In this document: piece after piece, positions 40,817-49,589 of the stretch
How positions within the stretch are numbered: the first letter of the stretch is position 1
Layout of the letters: each line of letters begins with the position of its first letter
Assembly: GCF_008085905.1 (NCBI RefSeq)
Contig: NZ_VSFF01000004.1
Location: forward strand, 310,001-374,000
Direction of reading: 5' to 3'
Source of the DNA: Actinomadura syzygii
Lineage (GTDB): Bacteria > Actinomycetota > Actinomycetes > Streptosporangiales > Streptosporangiaceae
DNA: 64,000 nucleotides
The notes under the pieces: generated by a model
Told to the model about the DNA's origin: nothing
The model's input: only the letters and a program-made list of their open reading frames with translations
Databases searched by the model: none
Made by a program: the position numbers and the translations under genes

Positions 40817-43800
40817 ATGCCGGGGCGGGATGAGCTGATCGCCGCGCTGTGGGAGCGGGTCCGCCGGATCGAGCAGGACGAGAGCCGTGCGGCGGCGCTG
40901 GAGCCCGGGGCGGCGGCGGAGATGGCCGCGCTGGCGCGGGTCGCGGATCCCGTCCACGACGGCGACGCCGCCGTCGTTCTCGCCGCCCTCCACTGGTACC
41001 GCGGCCAGTTCGTCGGCGACCCGGACGAGACGCACCGGTCGGTGGAGCTGTTCGCGTCGGTGTACCGCGTCGCGCCGGACCGGGTGCCGGCCGAGATCAG
41101 AACGCTGATCACCACCCGGATCCAGGCGCCGCTCGGATGGTTCCTCGACCTCGGCTGGGACCTGCTCGGGCAGACGGACCCCGGCGTCCTCGACGAGTTG
41201 GTCCAGCTCGCGCGCACCGCGCTCGACCAGCATCCCGAGGCGCGGGCACGCGCGCTCCTCGGAGTGGCCCTGTGCCGCCGGCACGAGGTCTGCGGGGCGG
41301 CCGCCGACCTCGACGAGTCGGTGGCCGTCCAACTGGAGGCGGTGTCCGGCCCGGACGAACCGTGGCTGGCCGGGCCGCTCGGCACCCTGGTGGGCGCCCT
41401 CGGCAGGCGCTTCGACGTCTCCCGCGACCCGTCCGACCTCGACACTGCTCTGGACCTCGCGGCCCGTGCGCGGGAGCTCGCCGCCGACGACGCCGACACC
41501 CTGGCGGGCCTCCTGGCGAACACCGCGACGATCCACCAGCGCCGGTACCGGCAAAACGGCGAGGGCGCCGAGCTGTCCGCCGCCATCGGGCTCGCAGAGG
41601 AGGCCGTCCGCCTGGCGCCGGAGCATCCCGAGGTGGGCGGCCACCTTTACAACCTCGCGAACCTGCTGCTCATGCGGTTCCGCGCCGGACGCGACCCGGC
41701 CGACCTCGATCAGGCCATCGGTTTCGGCCGCCGCGCGGTGGACGCGACACCGCCCGCCCACTGGGAGTGGTCGTCCTACCGGGCGCTGGCCGCGCACGTC
41801 CTCGCGGTGCGCGCGGAGCACACGGGATCGACGGCAGACCTCGGCGCGGCCGCCGAGATCCTCGCGACGGGGATCGACGCCCTTCCGGACGGCCACCCCG
41901 GTCGCCGGTCGCTGCTCAGCGCGCGCGAGCTGGTCATGCAGGCCGCGGACCGGCTCCTCCGGAAGGCGTCCGACCACCACGCCGGGACGCTGGCCCCGCT
42001 GACGAACCGGGCCATCGACACCCTGGAGTGGGCGCGGGAGTCGGGTGACGCCGCCGCGGTGGACCTCGGGATCGCACTGCTCCGGCATGTCACCGACTCG
42101 CTGCCGCCCGATCACTACGACCTCGGGAACGCGCTGTCGGCGCTGTCGGGCGCCCTGCAGCAGCACTATCACCGCACCAACGACCCCGGCGTCCTCGACG
42201 AGGCGCTGGAGCAGGCGAGACTCGCGGTGGCGCGCACCCCGGACGGGCACGACGCACGGGCGAACCGGCTCAACATGTACGCCGGTGCGCTGAACGTGCG
42301 CTACCAGCGCCACGGCGACCCGCGAGACCTGGCGGCGGCGATCGACGCGCTGCGCGAGGCCGTCGCCGTCGAGCCGGAGGGGACGGACGAGCGGTCGGGG
42401 TACCTCGCCAACCTCGGCCTCCACCTGCGCGCCCGGTCCCGGCTGTACGGGGACGAGACGATCCTCGACGAGGCGATCGACCACGGCCGCCGGTCGGTGC
42501 GGGGCGGGGACGGCTCGCGGTGGCGCCCGATGCGGCTGGCCAACCTCGCGCAGAGCCTGTACCTGCGCCATCAGCGCACCGGAGATCCGGCCGCGCTGGA
42601 CGAGGCGGTCGGCATCGCGAGGTCCGCCGCGGGTTCGGTCAACACGGAGAGGGAGTTCGGCGCCCGGATCCAGGAGACACTGGCGGAGATCCTTTTCACC
42701 CGCTTCGAGCGGCACGGCGACCTGCCGGACCTGGACGGCGCGATCGCGGCCCGGCGGGCGGCGCTCGACGCCGTCCCGCCGGACCATTTCGAGCGGCCCC
42801 TGTACTCAAGGAATCTCGGCTACCTCTACCTGCGCCGCTACCAGGCGGCCGGGTCGGCGGACGACGTCTACACGGCGCTCGCGCTCGCCGCCGCGGGCAT
42901 CGCGGGCGTCGCGGACGTCGAGGGCCCGGACTCCTCCGCGCTGGACCTTCTCGCCGAACTGTCCCGCGTCGCCCAGCAGGAGGTCCTGGACGACGATGCG
43001 GAGCACGAGACGCGCAGACTGAGGGCGGCCTTTCTCCTTGCGGCGCACGAGTACGGCGACTGGGCGTCGCTGCCCCTGCCGGACGCCGCGAGCGGTTTCG
43101 CCCAGCTCCTGCTCACCAGGTACCAGGCGGGTTTCGACCCGGCGCTGCTGGACGAGGCGGTGGACCGGCTCCACACCGCTCTCGCGCAGGCCCCCGACAA
43201 CTCCTGTTCGAGCACCCTCGCCTTGGCGCTCTGCCTGCGCTTCGACGCGCGCGGGGACGTCGCCGACCTCGACGAGGCGCTCGCCCACGTGCCACCCGCC
43301 GGTGCTCCCCCGTCCGCCGGACCCTCCGCGTCCGCCCTCACCAGCCGCGGGCAGGTCCTGCTGCGCCGCTTCTCCGTCACCGGTGATCCCGCCGATGTCG
43401 ACGAGGCGATCGCGGCCTACCGCGCCGTCCTGGAATGGGACTCCGACGGCGATCGGGCCGCGAACCTGACCCACCTCGGCAGCGCCCTGCGCGAACGCTT
43501 CGAGGCGCGTGGGGACGCCGCCGACCTCGACGAGGCGATCGCCCTCTGCCGCGAGGCGTTCGCGCTGCTCCCGGACCATCCGGTCGTCCTGTCGAACCTC
43601 GCCGGGGCCGTCCGGCGGCGGTTCGAGCGGGACGGGGACGCGCCGTCGCTCGACGAGTCGATCTCCCTGCTCCGGCGCGGGGCGGAGGTCGACCGGGGCG
43701 CGACGATGCTCTTCAACCTCGGAAACGCCGTGACGGTCCGTTTCAACCGCACCGGGCTCGAATCCGATCGCGCGGAGGCCGCCGAGCACCTCCGCGAGGC

Positions 43801-44188
43801 CGCCACCCATTCGGCGGACGCCCCGCTGACCAAGCTGCGCGCGGCCGTCCAATGGGCCGAACTGACCGGGAACGCTGCCGAACACGCTTTGGAAGCCTAC
43901 GAGACCGCCATCTCCCTCCTCGACCTCGTCGCCTGGCGCGGCATGACCCGGCACGGGCAGGAGAGCGTCCTGGCCCGGTTTCCCTGGCTGGCGGGCGACG
44001 CGTGCGCCACCGCGCTCGACGCCGACCGTCCCGAGCGCGCGCTGGAGCTTCTCGAACAGGGCCGCGCCGTCCTGTGGTCCCAGTCCCTGCAGACCAGGCA
44101 ACCGCTGACCGCGCTCCGGGAGGCCGCCCCCGCGATCGCCGCCCGCCTCAACGAACTCAGAGCCCAACTGGACGCCCACCCCGAGTAA
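40817..44188 (+). CDS. Large TPR-repeat protein, probable partner of the CHAT protease
   Basis: Seen: 1123 residues, almost all helical repeats carrying variants of RF...GD.ADLDEAI (for example DPADLDQAIGFGRRAVDATP, GDAADLDEAIALCREAFALL), about 20 copies. The last 100 residues (YETAISLLDLVAWRGMTRHG, ALELLEQGRAVLWSQSLQTR, LNELRAQLDAHPE) are the segment that leads into the CHAT domain in fused relatives, but the chain stops there. Known: TPR arrays in such proteins sense a trigger and control the protease. The ATG at 40817 follows a 96-nt gap containing tandem repeats. Confidence 0.88.
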   Translation: MPGRDELIAALWERVRRIEQDESRAAALEPGAAAEMAALARVADPVHDGDAAVVLAALHWYRGQFVGDPDETHRSVELFASVYRVAPDRVPAEIRTLITTRIQAPLGWFLDLGWDLLGQTDPGVLDELVQLARTALDQHPEARARALLGVALCRRHEVCGAAADLDESVAVQLEAVSGPDEPWLAGPLGTLVGALGRRFDVSRDPSDLDTALDLAARARELAADDADTLAGLLANTATIHQRRYRQNGEGAELSAAIGLAEEAVRLAPEHPEVGGHLYNLANLLLMRFRAGRDPADLDQAIGFGRRAVDATPPAHWEWSSYRALAAHVLAVRAEHTGSTADLGAAAEILATGIDALPDGHPGRRSLLSARELVMQAADRLLRKASDHHAGTLAPLTNRAIDTLEWARESGDAAAVDLGIALLRHVTDSLPPDHYDLGNALSALSGALQQHYHRTNDPGVLDEALEQARLAVARTPDGHDARANRLNMYAGALNVRYQRHGDPRDLAAAIDALREAVAVEPEGTDERSGYLANLGLHLRARSRLYGDETILDEAIDHGRRSVRGGDGSRWRPMRLANLAQSLYLRHQRTGDPAALDEAVGIARSAAGSVNTEREFGARIQETLAEILFTRFERHGDLPDLDGAIAARRAALDAVPPDHFERPLYSRNLGYLYLRRYQAAGSADDVYTALALAAAGIAGVADVEGPDSSALDLLAELSRVAQQEVLDDDAEHETRRLRAAFLLAAHEYGDWASLPLPDAASGFAQLLLTRYQAGFDPALLDEAVDRLHTALAQAPDNSCSSTLALALCLRFDARGDVADLDEALAHVPPAGAPPSAGPSASALTSRGQVLLRRFSVTGDPADVDEAIAAYRAVLEWDSDGDRAANLTHLGSALRERFEARGDAADLDEAIALCREAFALLPDHPVVLSNLAGAVRRRFERDGDAPSLDESISLLRRGAEVDRGATMLFNLGNAVTVRFNRTGLESDRAEAAEHLREAATHSADAPLTKLRAAVQWAELTGNAAEHALEAYETAISLLDLVAWRGMTRHGQESVLARFPWLAGDACATALDADRPERALELLEQGRAVLWSQSLQTRQPLTALREAAPAIAARLNELRAQLDAHPE

Positions 44189-44336
44189 CCGGACACCGAC
44201 GCGATCAGTACCACTCCGGGAGTCGTTGTTCTCCGGACTCCGCCGTCCCCTTTCGGGTTCGTTGCAGGCAGGGTGAGCCCTGTGGGCAGAGTACGGCTTC
44301 CGGAGTGGCACGATCACTTGTCGTGGTGCGGATCCC

Positions 44337-45530
44337 TTAGCCGCGCGACGTTGTGACGACGAGGGTGCGCAGGCCGGGATTGCCCTGTTGCGCGCTGTTC
44401 CAGGTGCCGACCGCCGTGACGTTGCCGGGTGCGACCGCAGCGACCCCGGCCAGGGTGGTGGAGTTCGACCCGTTCGGGTTGCTCGGGCTGGGCACGATGC
44501 TCCAGGCGCTGCCGTTCCAGTGCTCGATCAGCGACCGGTTGACGCCGTCGGCACCACCGGTGGCCGCGCCCACTGCCCACACGTCACGCGAAGACAGCGC
44601 GGTGACGCCACTGAGGAAATTGGGATTGACGCTGTTGCCGACGTTCGGCACCGGCACCTTGCTCCACGCCGTACCGTTCCAGTGCAATGCGAGATTGCGC
44701 GATTCTCCACCGTTGTCGCCGAGTGACGTGCCCACGGCCCAGACGTCCTTGGAGGACACGGCGTGCACCGCTTCCAGAGAGGTCTGCCCGATGGGCAGGG
44801 TCGGCAGGACGGACCACTGGGTGCCGTTCCAGTGCAGGATCAGTTCGTCGGTGTTGCCGCTGTGTGAGTCGACGTCGGAGCCGACGGCCCATACGTCGTT
44901 CGTGGACACCGCCGAGATCGCCCTCACGAAGTTCACTCCGTTCGGTACGTTCGGCACCGAAACGACGCTCCACGTCTTGCCGTTCCAATGCTCGAACAGC
45001 GGAAGGATCTCGGTAGGGGTCGAGAAATAGCCGGTCGCCCACACGTCATTGGCCGACACCGCGGCGACGCCGGTCAGCCGGTCGCCCTGCGTGCCCGCGT
45101 TCGGGCTCGGCACGATCGACCAGGCGGTGCCGTTCCAGTGCTCGATCAGTGTGGCGTTCTTCTCGATGGACAGGTTGGAGTTCTGGAGGCCGACCGCCCA
45201 GACGTCCTTCGACGACACGGCCGCGACGGCGGCGAGCTGGCTTCCCGACGTGCCGTCCGGGGATGGCGTCGCCGACCAGCGCGTTCCGTTCCAGTGCTCC
45301 GCCAAGGTGTGCTCGGTGGTGTCGGGCTTCGAGACGAAACCGACCGCCCACCCGTCCCGCGGCGTAATGCTCGCCGTCGAGGACAGGAGGTCGTTGGAGA
45401 CCGGCGCCGTGGCGGTGTCAACGCTGGGCACCACCCGGAAGATCGAGGCGCTCGCGTCCGCTCCGGTGGAGCTCGCCAGAATCAGGCCCGCGGCGGCCAG
45501 TGCCAGGAAAGGAATCGTTCTTTTCCGCAT
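44337..45530 (-). CDS. Secreted beta-propeller-like protein
   Basis: Seen: 397 residues. A signal peptide (FLALAAAGLILASSTGADAS) is followed by six full and one partial repeat of about 50 residues, each with DVWAVG and EHWNGTAWS motifs (for example KDVWAVG, then LIEHWNGTAWSIVPSP). Seven such blades fit a closed beta-propeller. Known: similar repeat proteins are exported by actinomycetes; they probably bind polymers or partner proteins, but no activity is established. GAGGGG lies before the ATG. The gene is transcribed alone, converging on the TPR gene. Confidence 0.85.
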   Translation of the reverse strand: MRKRTIPFLALAAAGLILASSTGADASASIFRVVPSVDTATAPVSNDLLSSTASITPRDGWAVGFVSKPDTTEHTLAEHWNGTRWSATPSPDGTSGSQLAAVAAVSSKDVWAVGLQNSNLSIEKNATLIEHWNGTAWSIVPSPNAGTQGDRLTGVAAVSANDVWATGYFSTPTEILPLFEHWNGKTWSVVSVPNVPNGVNFVRAISAVSTNDVWAVGSDVDSHSGNTDELILHWNGTQWSVLPTLPIGQTSLEAVHAVSSKDVWAVGTSLGDNGGESRNLALHWNGTAWSKVPVPNVGNSVNPNFLSGVTALSSRDVWAVGAATGGADGVNRSLIEHWNGSAWSIVPSPSNPNGSNSTTLAGVAAVAPGNVTAVGTWNSAQQGNPGLRTLVVTTSRG

Positions 45531-45604
45531 GCTGTCCCCTCAGAGGATTGGCATAGGACGATCGTGTCCACCAAGGGATATGGCGAGGGGTTACAGCGGT
45601 CCGG

Positions 45605-46258
45605 TCAGGGGCAGGCCTTCCAGGAAAGGTGGTAGGTCTGCTTGATGCTGCCGTCAGACGAGTCCATGGAGGCCCAGCTGACCTTCCTCGAATCCGAGGT
45701 GCCCTTGACCACGCGCAGCTCGGTGTTGATGTTGAGGTTCGGCTGCTCGCCGCACTTCCTCCACACGAGCTGGTCCACGGGGATCGTTTGGGTGAGCTGC
45801 CAGTTGTCGTCGAAATCACCTGGCCAAGTGTGCGTTACGGCGCCGCCATCCGTACTGCCCTCGAAGTAAAAGCCGCCCTTCTGGACGAGCGAGGCGCCCT
45901 TCTCCAGGTAGGCGGAGCCGCGGTAATCCACCTGCCTGACGGCGTAGGTGAAGCCCTGCGGGACGTACACCTTCAGGCCGAGCTGGCAGTTCTTCCGCAT
46001 GTCCGTGGGCTTGGAGTCACCGCTCGTCTGAGCCCTGTACTCGCTGTATGTGATCGTGAAGGCTTCTCTGTCGCCCGACAGTTGGCCTGCTGCGGTGCCC
46101 TTGGGACATCCGGAGCCGTTCCAGGCCACGATCTCGATTCCCATGTCGGGCGGGAAGCCGGACCTACCATTGACCGGGGCGGACGCGACGGCCGGCGCGG
46201 CGGCCAGGGCGAGCGCGGCGGCGGCCACGGCGGCGGAAAGTGCGATCTCCTTATGCAT
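45605..46258 (-). CDS. Secreted DUF4360-type protein
   Basis: Seen: 217 residues. A signal peptide (IALSAAVAAAALALAAAPAV, cleavage after ASA) is followed by IEIVAWNGSGCPKGTAAGQL, TITYSEYRAQTSGDS, RKNCQLGLKVYVPQGFTYAV and the C-terminal YHLSWKACP. The four Cys (GSGC, KNC, WRKC, KAC) fit two disulfides. Known: DUF4360 proteins are exported, widespread in actinomycetes and some fungi, and functionally uncharacterised. The ATG at 46258 is preceded by AAGGGG. Confidence 0.85.
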   Translation of the reverse strand: MHKEIALSAAVAAAALALAAAPAVASAPVNGRSGFPPDMGIEIVAWNGSGCPKGTAAGQLSGDREAFTITYSEYRAQTSGDSKPTDMRKNCQLGLKVYVPQGFTYAVRQVDYRGSAYLEKGASLVQKGGFYFEGSTDGGAVTHTWPGDFDDNWQLTQTIPVDQLVWRKCGEQPNLNINTELRVVKGTSDSRKVSWASMDSSDGSIKQTYHLSWKACP

Positions 46259-46398
46259 GCGATTCCCCTTCACAAAATTGGACGCTCTTCGACAGTAAGA
46301 ACATGTTGCTCTCCAGATGCCCGTCAATGGTATGCAAATCAAGATCTTTACCGAGAAGGTAGCCAGGCGTTCAAGCTTTGTCAATCGGCGAATTTCAA

Positions 46399-46434
46399 CC
46401 CGATGATCTATTATTAGATTTAACATCGGGTTTT
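46399..46434. terminator. AT-cored hairpin followed by T-run
   Basis: Arms CCCGATG (46399-46405) and CATCGGG (46424-46430) enclose a second stem ATCTA, TTAT, TAGAT; TTTT follows on the plus strand. It lies between the nitroreductase stop and the DUF4360 gene. It may terminate the former or be a regulator site for the latter. Confidence 0.55.
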
Positions 46435-46552
46435 GACAGGGACCGTTCCATCTCAGCATCCGGCGGCGAGCCGACGCGGCCACGGTCTGCCCGGCCCGCA
46501 TCGGCGCGGCACGGCGACAGCGTGCTCAACAATGGGTCTTGTCCGCGTGTGG

Positions 46553-47236
46553 TCAGACTCCGATGAAGGTCGTGGTCTCTGGCATGTCCGCCCGCCCGGT
46601 GCGCAGCGGTGGCACACCTTCTTTCTCGAATCCCACCGAGACGCCGCAGAGCAGCAGGTGCCGGTCATCGGCTCCGACCATGTGGCTGACGGTCTTGCGG
46701 TACATCGTCCACATCACTTGGGGGCAACTGTGCAGGCCTTCCGCCCTCAGCAGCAGCATGACGGTCTGCAGGTACATCCCCGCGTCCGCCCACTGTCCGG
46801 GCCCCATCGTCCGGTCGATGTAGCAGAACAGTACGACCGGCGCTCCGAATGCCTCTGAGTTCAAGGCGGCGATCTTCATGGGCCTGTCGGGGTCGTCACG
46901 ATCGATCCCCAGCGCTTTGTAACGCTGGGCAGCCGCGGCGGAAAAGCGGTCCAGATACGGCGAGGTCAATTCGGCCGGGTACATCGCATACTCCCGTTCA
47001 TCGCCCGGATCCCCGGCCAGTGCCCTCGCCGTCGCACGCCTCTTCAACTCGGCCAAGGGGGCGCCGGTTACGACGTATGCATGCCAAGGCTGGAGGTTTC
47101 CGCTGGAAGGGGCCCTGGCCGCTGCGGTCAGCACGCGTTCGAGTGTCTCCTTGGGCACCGGCTTGTCGCCGAACGCCCGCACGGCCCGGCGGCTGTCCAC
47201 CGCTTCGTACACATCCACGTCTTCTCGGCCCCTCAT
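46553..47236 (-). CDS. Nitroreductase-family flavoprotein
   Basis: Seen: 227 residues: DSRRAVRAFGDKPVPKETLE (FMN phosphate-binding Arg pair), ARAPSSGNLQPWHAYVV, a middle helical part, and the C-terminal LLLCGVSVGFEK. Known: the family uses FMN and NAD(P)H to reduce nitro groups, quinones or enones. The gene could form a unit with the esterase 20 nt upstream on the same strand. Substrate unknown. Confidence 0.9.
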   Translation of the reverse strand: MRGREDVDVYEAVDSRRAVRAFGDKPVPKETLERVLTAAARAPSSGNLQPWHAYVVTGAPLAELKRRATARALAGDPGDEREYAMYPAELTSPYLDRFSAAAAQRYKALGIDRDDPDRPMKIAALNSEAFGAPVVLFCYIDRTMGPGQWADAGMYLQTVMLLLRAEGLHSCPQVMWTMYRKTVSHMVGADDRHLLLCGVSVGFEKEGVPPLRTGRADMPETTTFIGV

Positions 47237-47255
47237 TCAACGACGACCGAGGGCG

Positions 47256-48299
47256 TTACCTCGCGTTCTTCTTCAGCCAGGAGTCGATCAGGTGCGCCAC
47301 CTGATGGGAGTTCGCGTCCATCATGATCATGTGGGAGTTGCCGCGATGGCCCATGGTCGGCAGGTCGATCCAGGTCGATCGTCCACCCGCCTTGCGGAGT
47401 GCGTCGTGGAAGCGCCGGGTGGAGGCGTACAGGTCGCCCCATGAGTCGTCCGCATCGAGATGGTCTCCCCAGATGATGAGGTGCGGGATCCGGCGGAGCC
47501 GGTCGAGGTCGACCGTCGACGGGTCGGGGGCGCCCGACGGCTCGATGGCGACATGGGCGCGGACGTGGTCGGGCGCGGCGATGGTCGCGGCGAAGCCGAG
47601 CGGGCCGGCGGCGCTGTGGGTGAGGATCACGCTCGGCCCGACCTTGACGACCAGTGCGTCGTAGCCGGCCTGCGTGGACCTGTCGTAGGTGCGGAAGCGC
47701 GGCACCGTCTGCCTGACGAGTGCCTCGAAGGAGGCGACGGGGAACCGCGTGTCGGCGTATGGCCTGCGCCTGGCCGCGTCGGTGGCGTACGACCCGGCGG
47801 GCCCGACGCGGAACAGCTCCCAGAGTTCCCGCTTGGTCCGGAACAGCGGCTCCGCCAGGGAGATCTCTGGATAGCGCTGCCACGAGGCGCGCCCACCGCC
47901 GAATCCGTCGGCCAGATAGACGTCGAGGCCGCTGGCGAGGAAACGCTGCTGCCACCCCGCCCGACCGTCCGGCGTGCTCTCGAAACAGGCGCCGGTCAGG
48001 CCGCCGCCGTGCCACATAAGAAGCGGCAGCCGACTGCGCGGGCGCACCAGACGCACATATTGGACATAGACCTGACCGGTCTCGAAGTCCCCATTGGGGT
48101 CCACGCGGGCCGGTGGCTGCCCTTCGGCGACGTAAGCCTCCCTGGGCTCGGCGCCGCTCAGGGTGATCGGGCTTCCGCCGATGTGAAAGCTGCCCACCTC
48201 CCGCACCCGGATGCCGGCGTCGTCCGCCAGGGCGGCTCCCCCGGTGGAGACGGCGATCGCACCGGCCCCGCCGCTCGCGAGGAATGCGCGACGTTTCAT
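47256..48299 (-). CDS. Secreted alpha/beta hydrolase with Tat-like signal
   Basis: Seen: 347 residues. The N-terminus MKRRAFLASGGAGAIAVS is a twin-arginine type signal, suggesting export in folded form. The core has WHGGGLTGACFE (oxyanion), the nucleophile in THSAAGPLGF, and the C-terminal GHRGNSHMIMMD with the catalytic His. Known: it resembles the Esterase 713 group of bacterial lactone/ester hydrolases; substrate undefined. It lies between two amidohydrolase genes and the nitroreductase, all on the minus strand. Confidence 0.85.
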   Translation of the reverse strand: MKRRAFLASGGAGAIAVSTGGAALADDAGIRVREVGSFHIGGSPITLSGAEPREAYVAEGQPPARVDPNGDFETGQVYVQYVRLVRPRSRLPLLMWHGGGLTGACFESTPDGRAGWQQRFLASGLDVYLADGFGGGRASWQRYPEISLAEPLFRTKRELWELFRVGPAGSYATDAARRRPYADTRFPVASFEALVRQTVPRFRTYDRSTQAGYDALVVKVGPSVILTHSAAGPLGFAATIAAPDHVRAHVAIEPSGAPDPSTVDLDRLRRIPHLIIWGDHLDADDSWGDLYASTRRFHDALRKAGGRSTWIDLPTMGHRGNSHMIMMDANSHQVAHLIDSWLKKNAR

Positions 48300-48389
48300 G
48301 GCGTTCCCTTCGTGTTCCTCGTGTCGGCGGGGGGCGGTCCCGGCCGGGCGCGACCGGACCGGCCGCGCCCAGCCTCGTTCGGCGGGCCG

Positions 48390-49589
48390 TTATCGCAGTA
48401 CATGCCCGTCGCGTGCCACGGCGACGAGCCGGTCCAGGGCGCTGAGGTCGTCGACGGGGTCGGCGCCGGACGCGACGAAGTCCGCCAGGTATCCGGGGGC
48501 GATCCTGCCGATGAGGTCGCCCTTGCCGAGCGCGGTGGCAGCGTCCGTGGTCGCCGCGGCCAGCGCCTGCCGGTTCGTCATCCCGGCGCCGGCCATCATC
48601 CGCAGCTCGCCCGGCAGCGCGTCGAAGGGCGTGAACCGCCAGCCCGCGTCCGTGCCGCTCACCATGCTGACCCCGCTTTCCACCAGGCGGCGGAAGTCGT
48701 CGAGGTCGTGCGGGTGTCGCCGTCCCCACAACGCGCCCGCCTCCCCGGACACCCCGGACGGGACGGAGAGCACGTGATGGCCCACGGACAGGGTCGGGCA
48801 GACGACGGCGCCGGACCGCGCGAGCAGGTCCGCGACGGCCGGGTCGAAGCCGCGGCCGTCCTCGGCGGCGTTGCGGAACTTCCCGTGTTCGACGAGGACG
48901 ACGCCCGCGGTGACGGCGGCCCGCATCGAACCGGCCGACAGGCAGTGGACCTTCAGGGGAAGTCCGTGGGACGCGGCCGCCTCGACCGCCGCGTGCAGCA
49001 CGTCCTCGTCGAAGCCCGGCTCCCACGGCGGCGCGCCGGGCGTCCCCCCGCCGGAGGCCATGGCCTTGACGAAGTCGACGCCGGACGCGGCGTACCGTCC
49101 GACCAGCGCCCGGAGGTCCGCCGCGTCGCGCACCTCGCCGCCGTAGCGCCAGGAGTGGCCGCCGACCTTGGTGATCGGCGCGGTGGCCACGAGCGCCCTG
49201 GCGCAGTCGGGCAGCGCCGCGGTCCTGGCGCGCACCGCGAGCACGGCCTCGGGCGGACCGCCGCAGTCCGCGACGGTGGTGACGCCCGCGCGCAGCGCGG
49301 TCCGCGCGTTCGCGACACCCAGCTCGACGTTCTCGGCGACGCTTCGGTCGGCCGGTTCCGTCCCGTCGCCGGGCTCGGTCAGGTGGACGTGGGAGTCCAG
49401 CAACCCGGGGAGCACCACCGCGCGGCCGAGGTCCAGGTGGGGAAGGTCGGCGGGCCAGTCCCCTGGCCGGTCGGCGCCGGGAGCGATCTCGGCGAAGCGG
49501 CCGTCCCGGATGAGCAGCCACGCGGGGCGGAGGTCGCGCGACCACGCGTCCGCGCGCAGCCGCCCCGCGTAGACCACCAGGTCGTTCAC
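48390..49589 (-). CDS. Amidohydrolase (imidazolonepropionase/prolidase-like) A
   Basis: Seen: 399 residues of the metal-dependent TIM-barrel family: VVLPGLLDSHVHLTEP with the HxH metal pair, VDFVKAMASGG, LKVHCLSAGSM, VLVEHGKF, and the C-terminal SGTDAGWRFTPFD with the catalytic Asp. Known: these enzymes hydrolyse C-N bonds such as dipeptides with C-terminal proline or cyclic imides. It overlaps the next upstream amidohydrolase gene by 4 nt (ATG within its stop), so both are one transcript. Confidence 0.9.
   Translation of the reverse strand: MNDLVVYAGRLRADAWSRDLRPAWLLIRDGRFAEIAPGADRPGDWPADLPHLDLGRAVVLPGLLDSHVHLTEPGDGTEPADRSVAENVELGVANARTALRAGVTTVADCGGPPEAVLAVRARTAALPDCARALVATAPITKVGGHSWRYGGEVRDAADLRALVGRYAASGVDFVKAMASGGGTPGAPPWEPGFDEDVLHAAVEAAASHGLPLKVHCLSAGSMRAAVTAGVVLVEHGKFRNAAEDGRGFDPAVADLLARSGAVVCPTLSVGHHVLSVPSGVSGEAGALWGRRHPHDLDDFRRLVESGVSMVSGTDAGWRFTPFDALPGELRMMAGAGMTNRQALAAATTDAATALGKGDLIGRIAPGYLADFVASGADPVDDLSALDRLVAVARDGHVLR

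Noticed and set aside
40082..42787. 901-codon minus frame over the membrane and TPR genes
   Set aside because: It runs antisense across two genes and a repeat region; the composition is typical of shadow frames in regular TPR-coding DNA.
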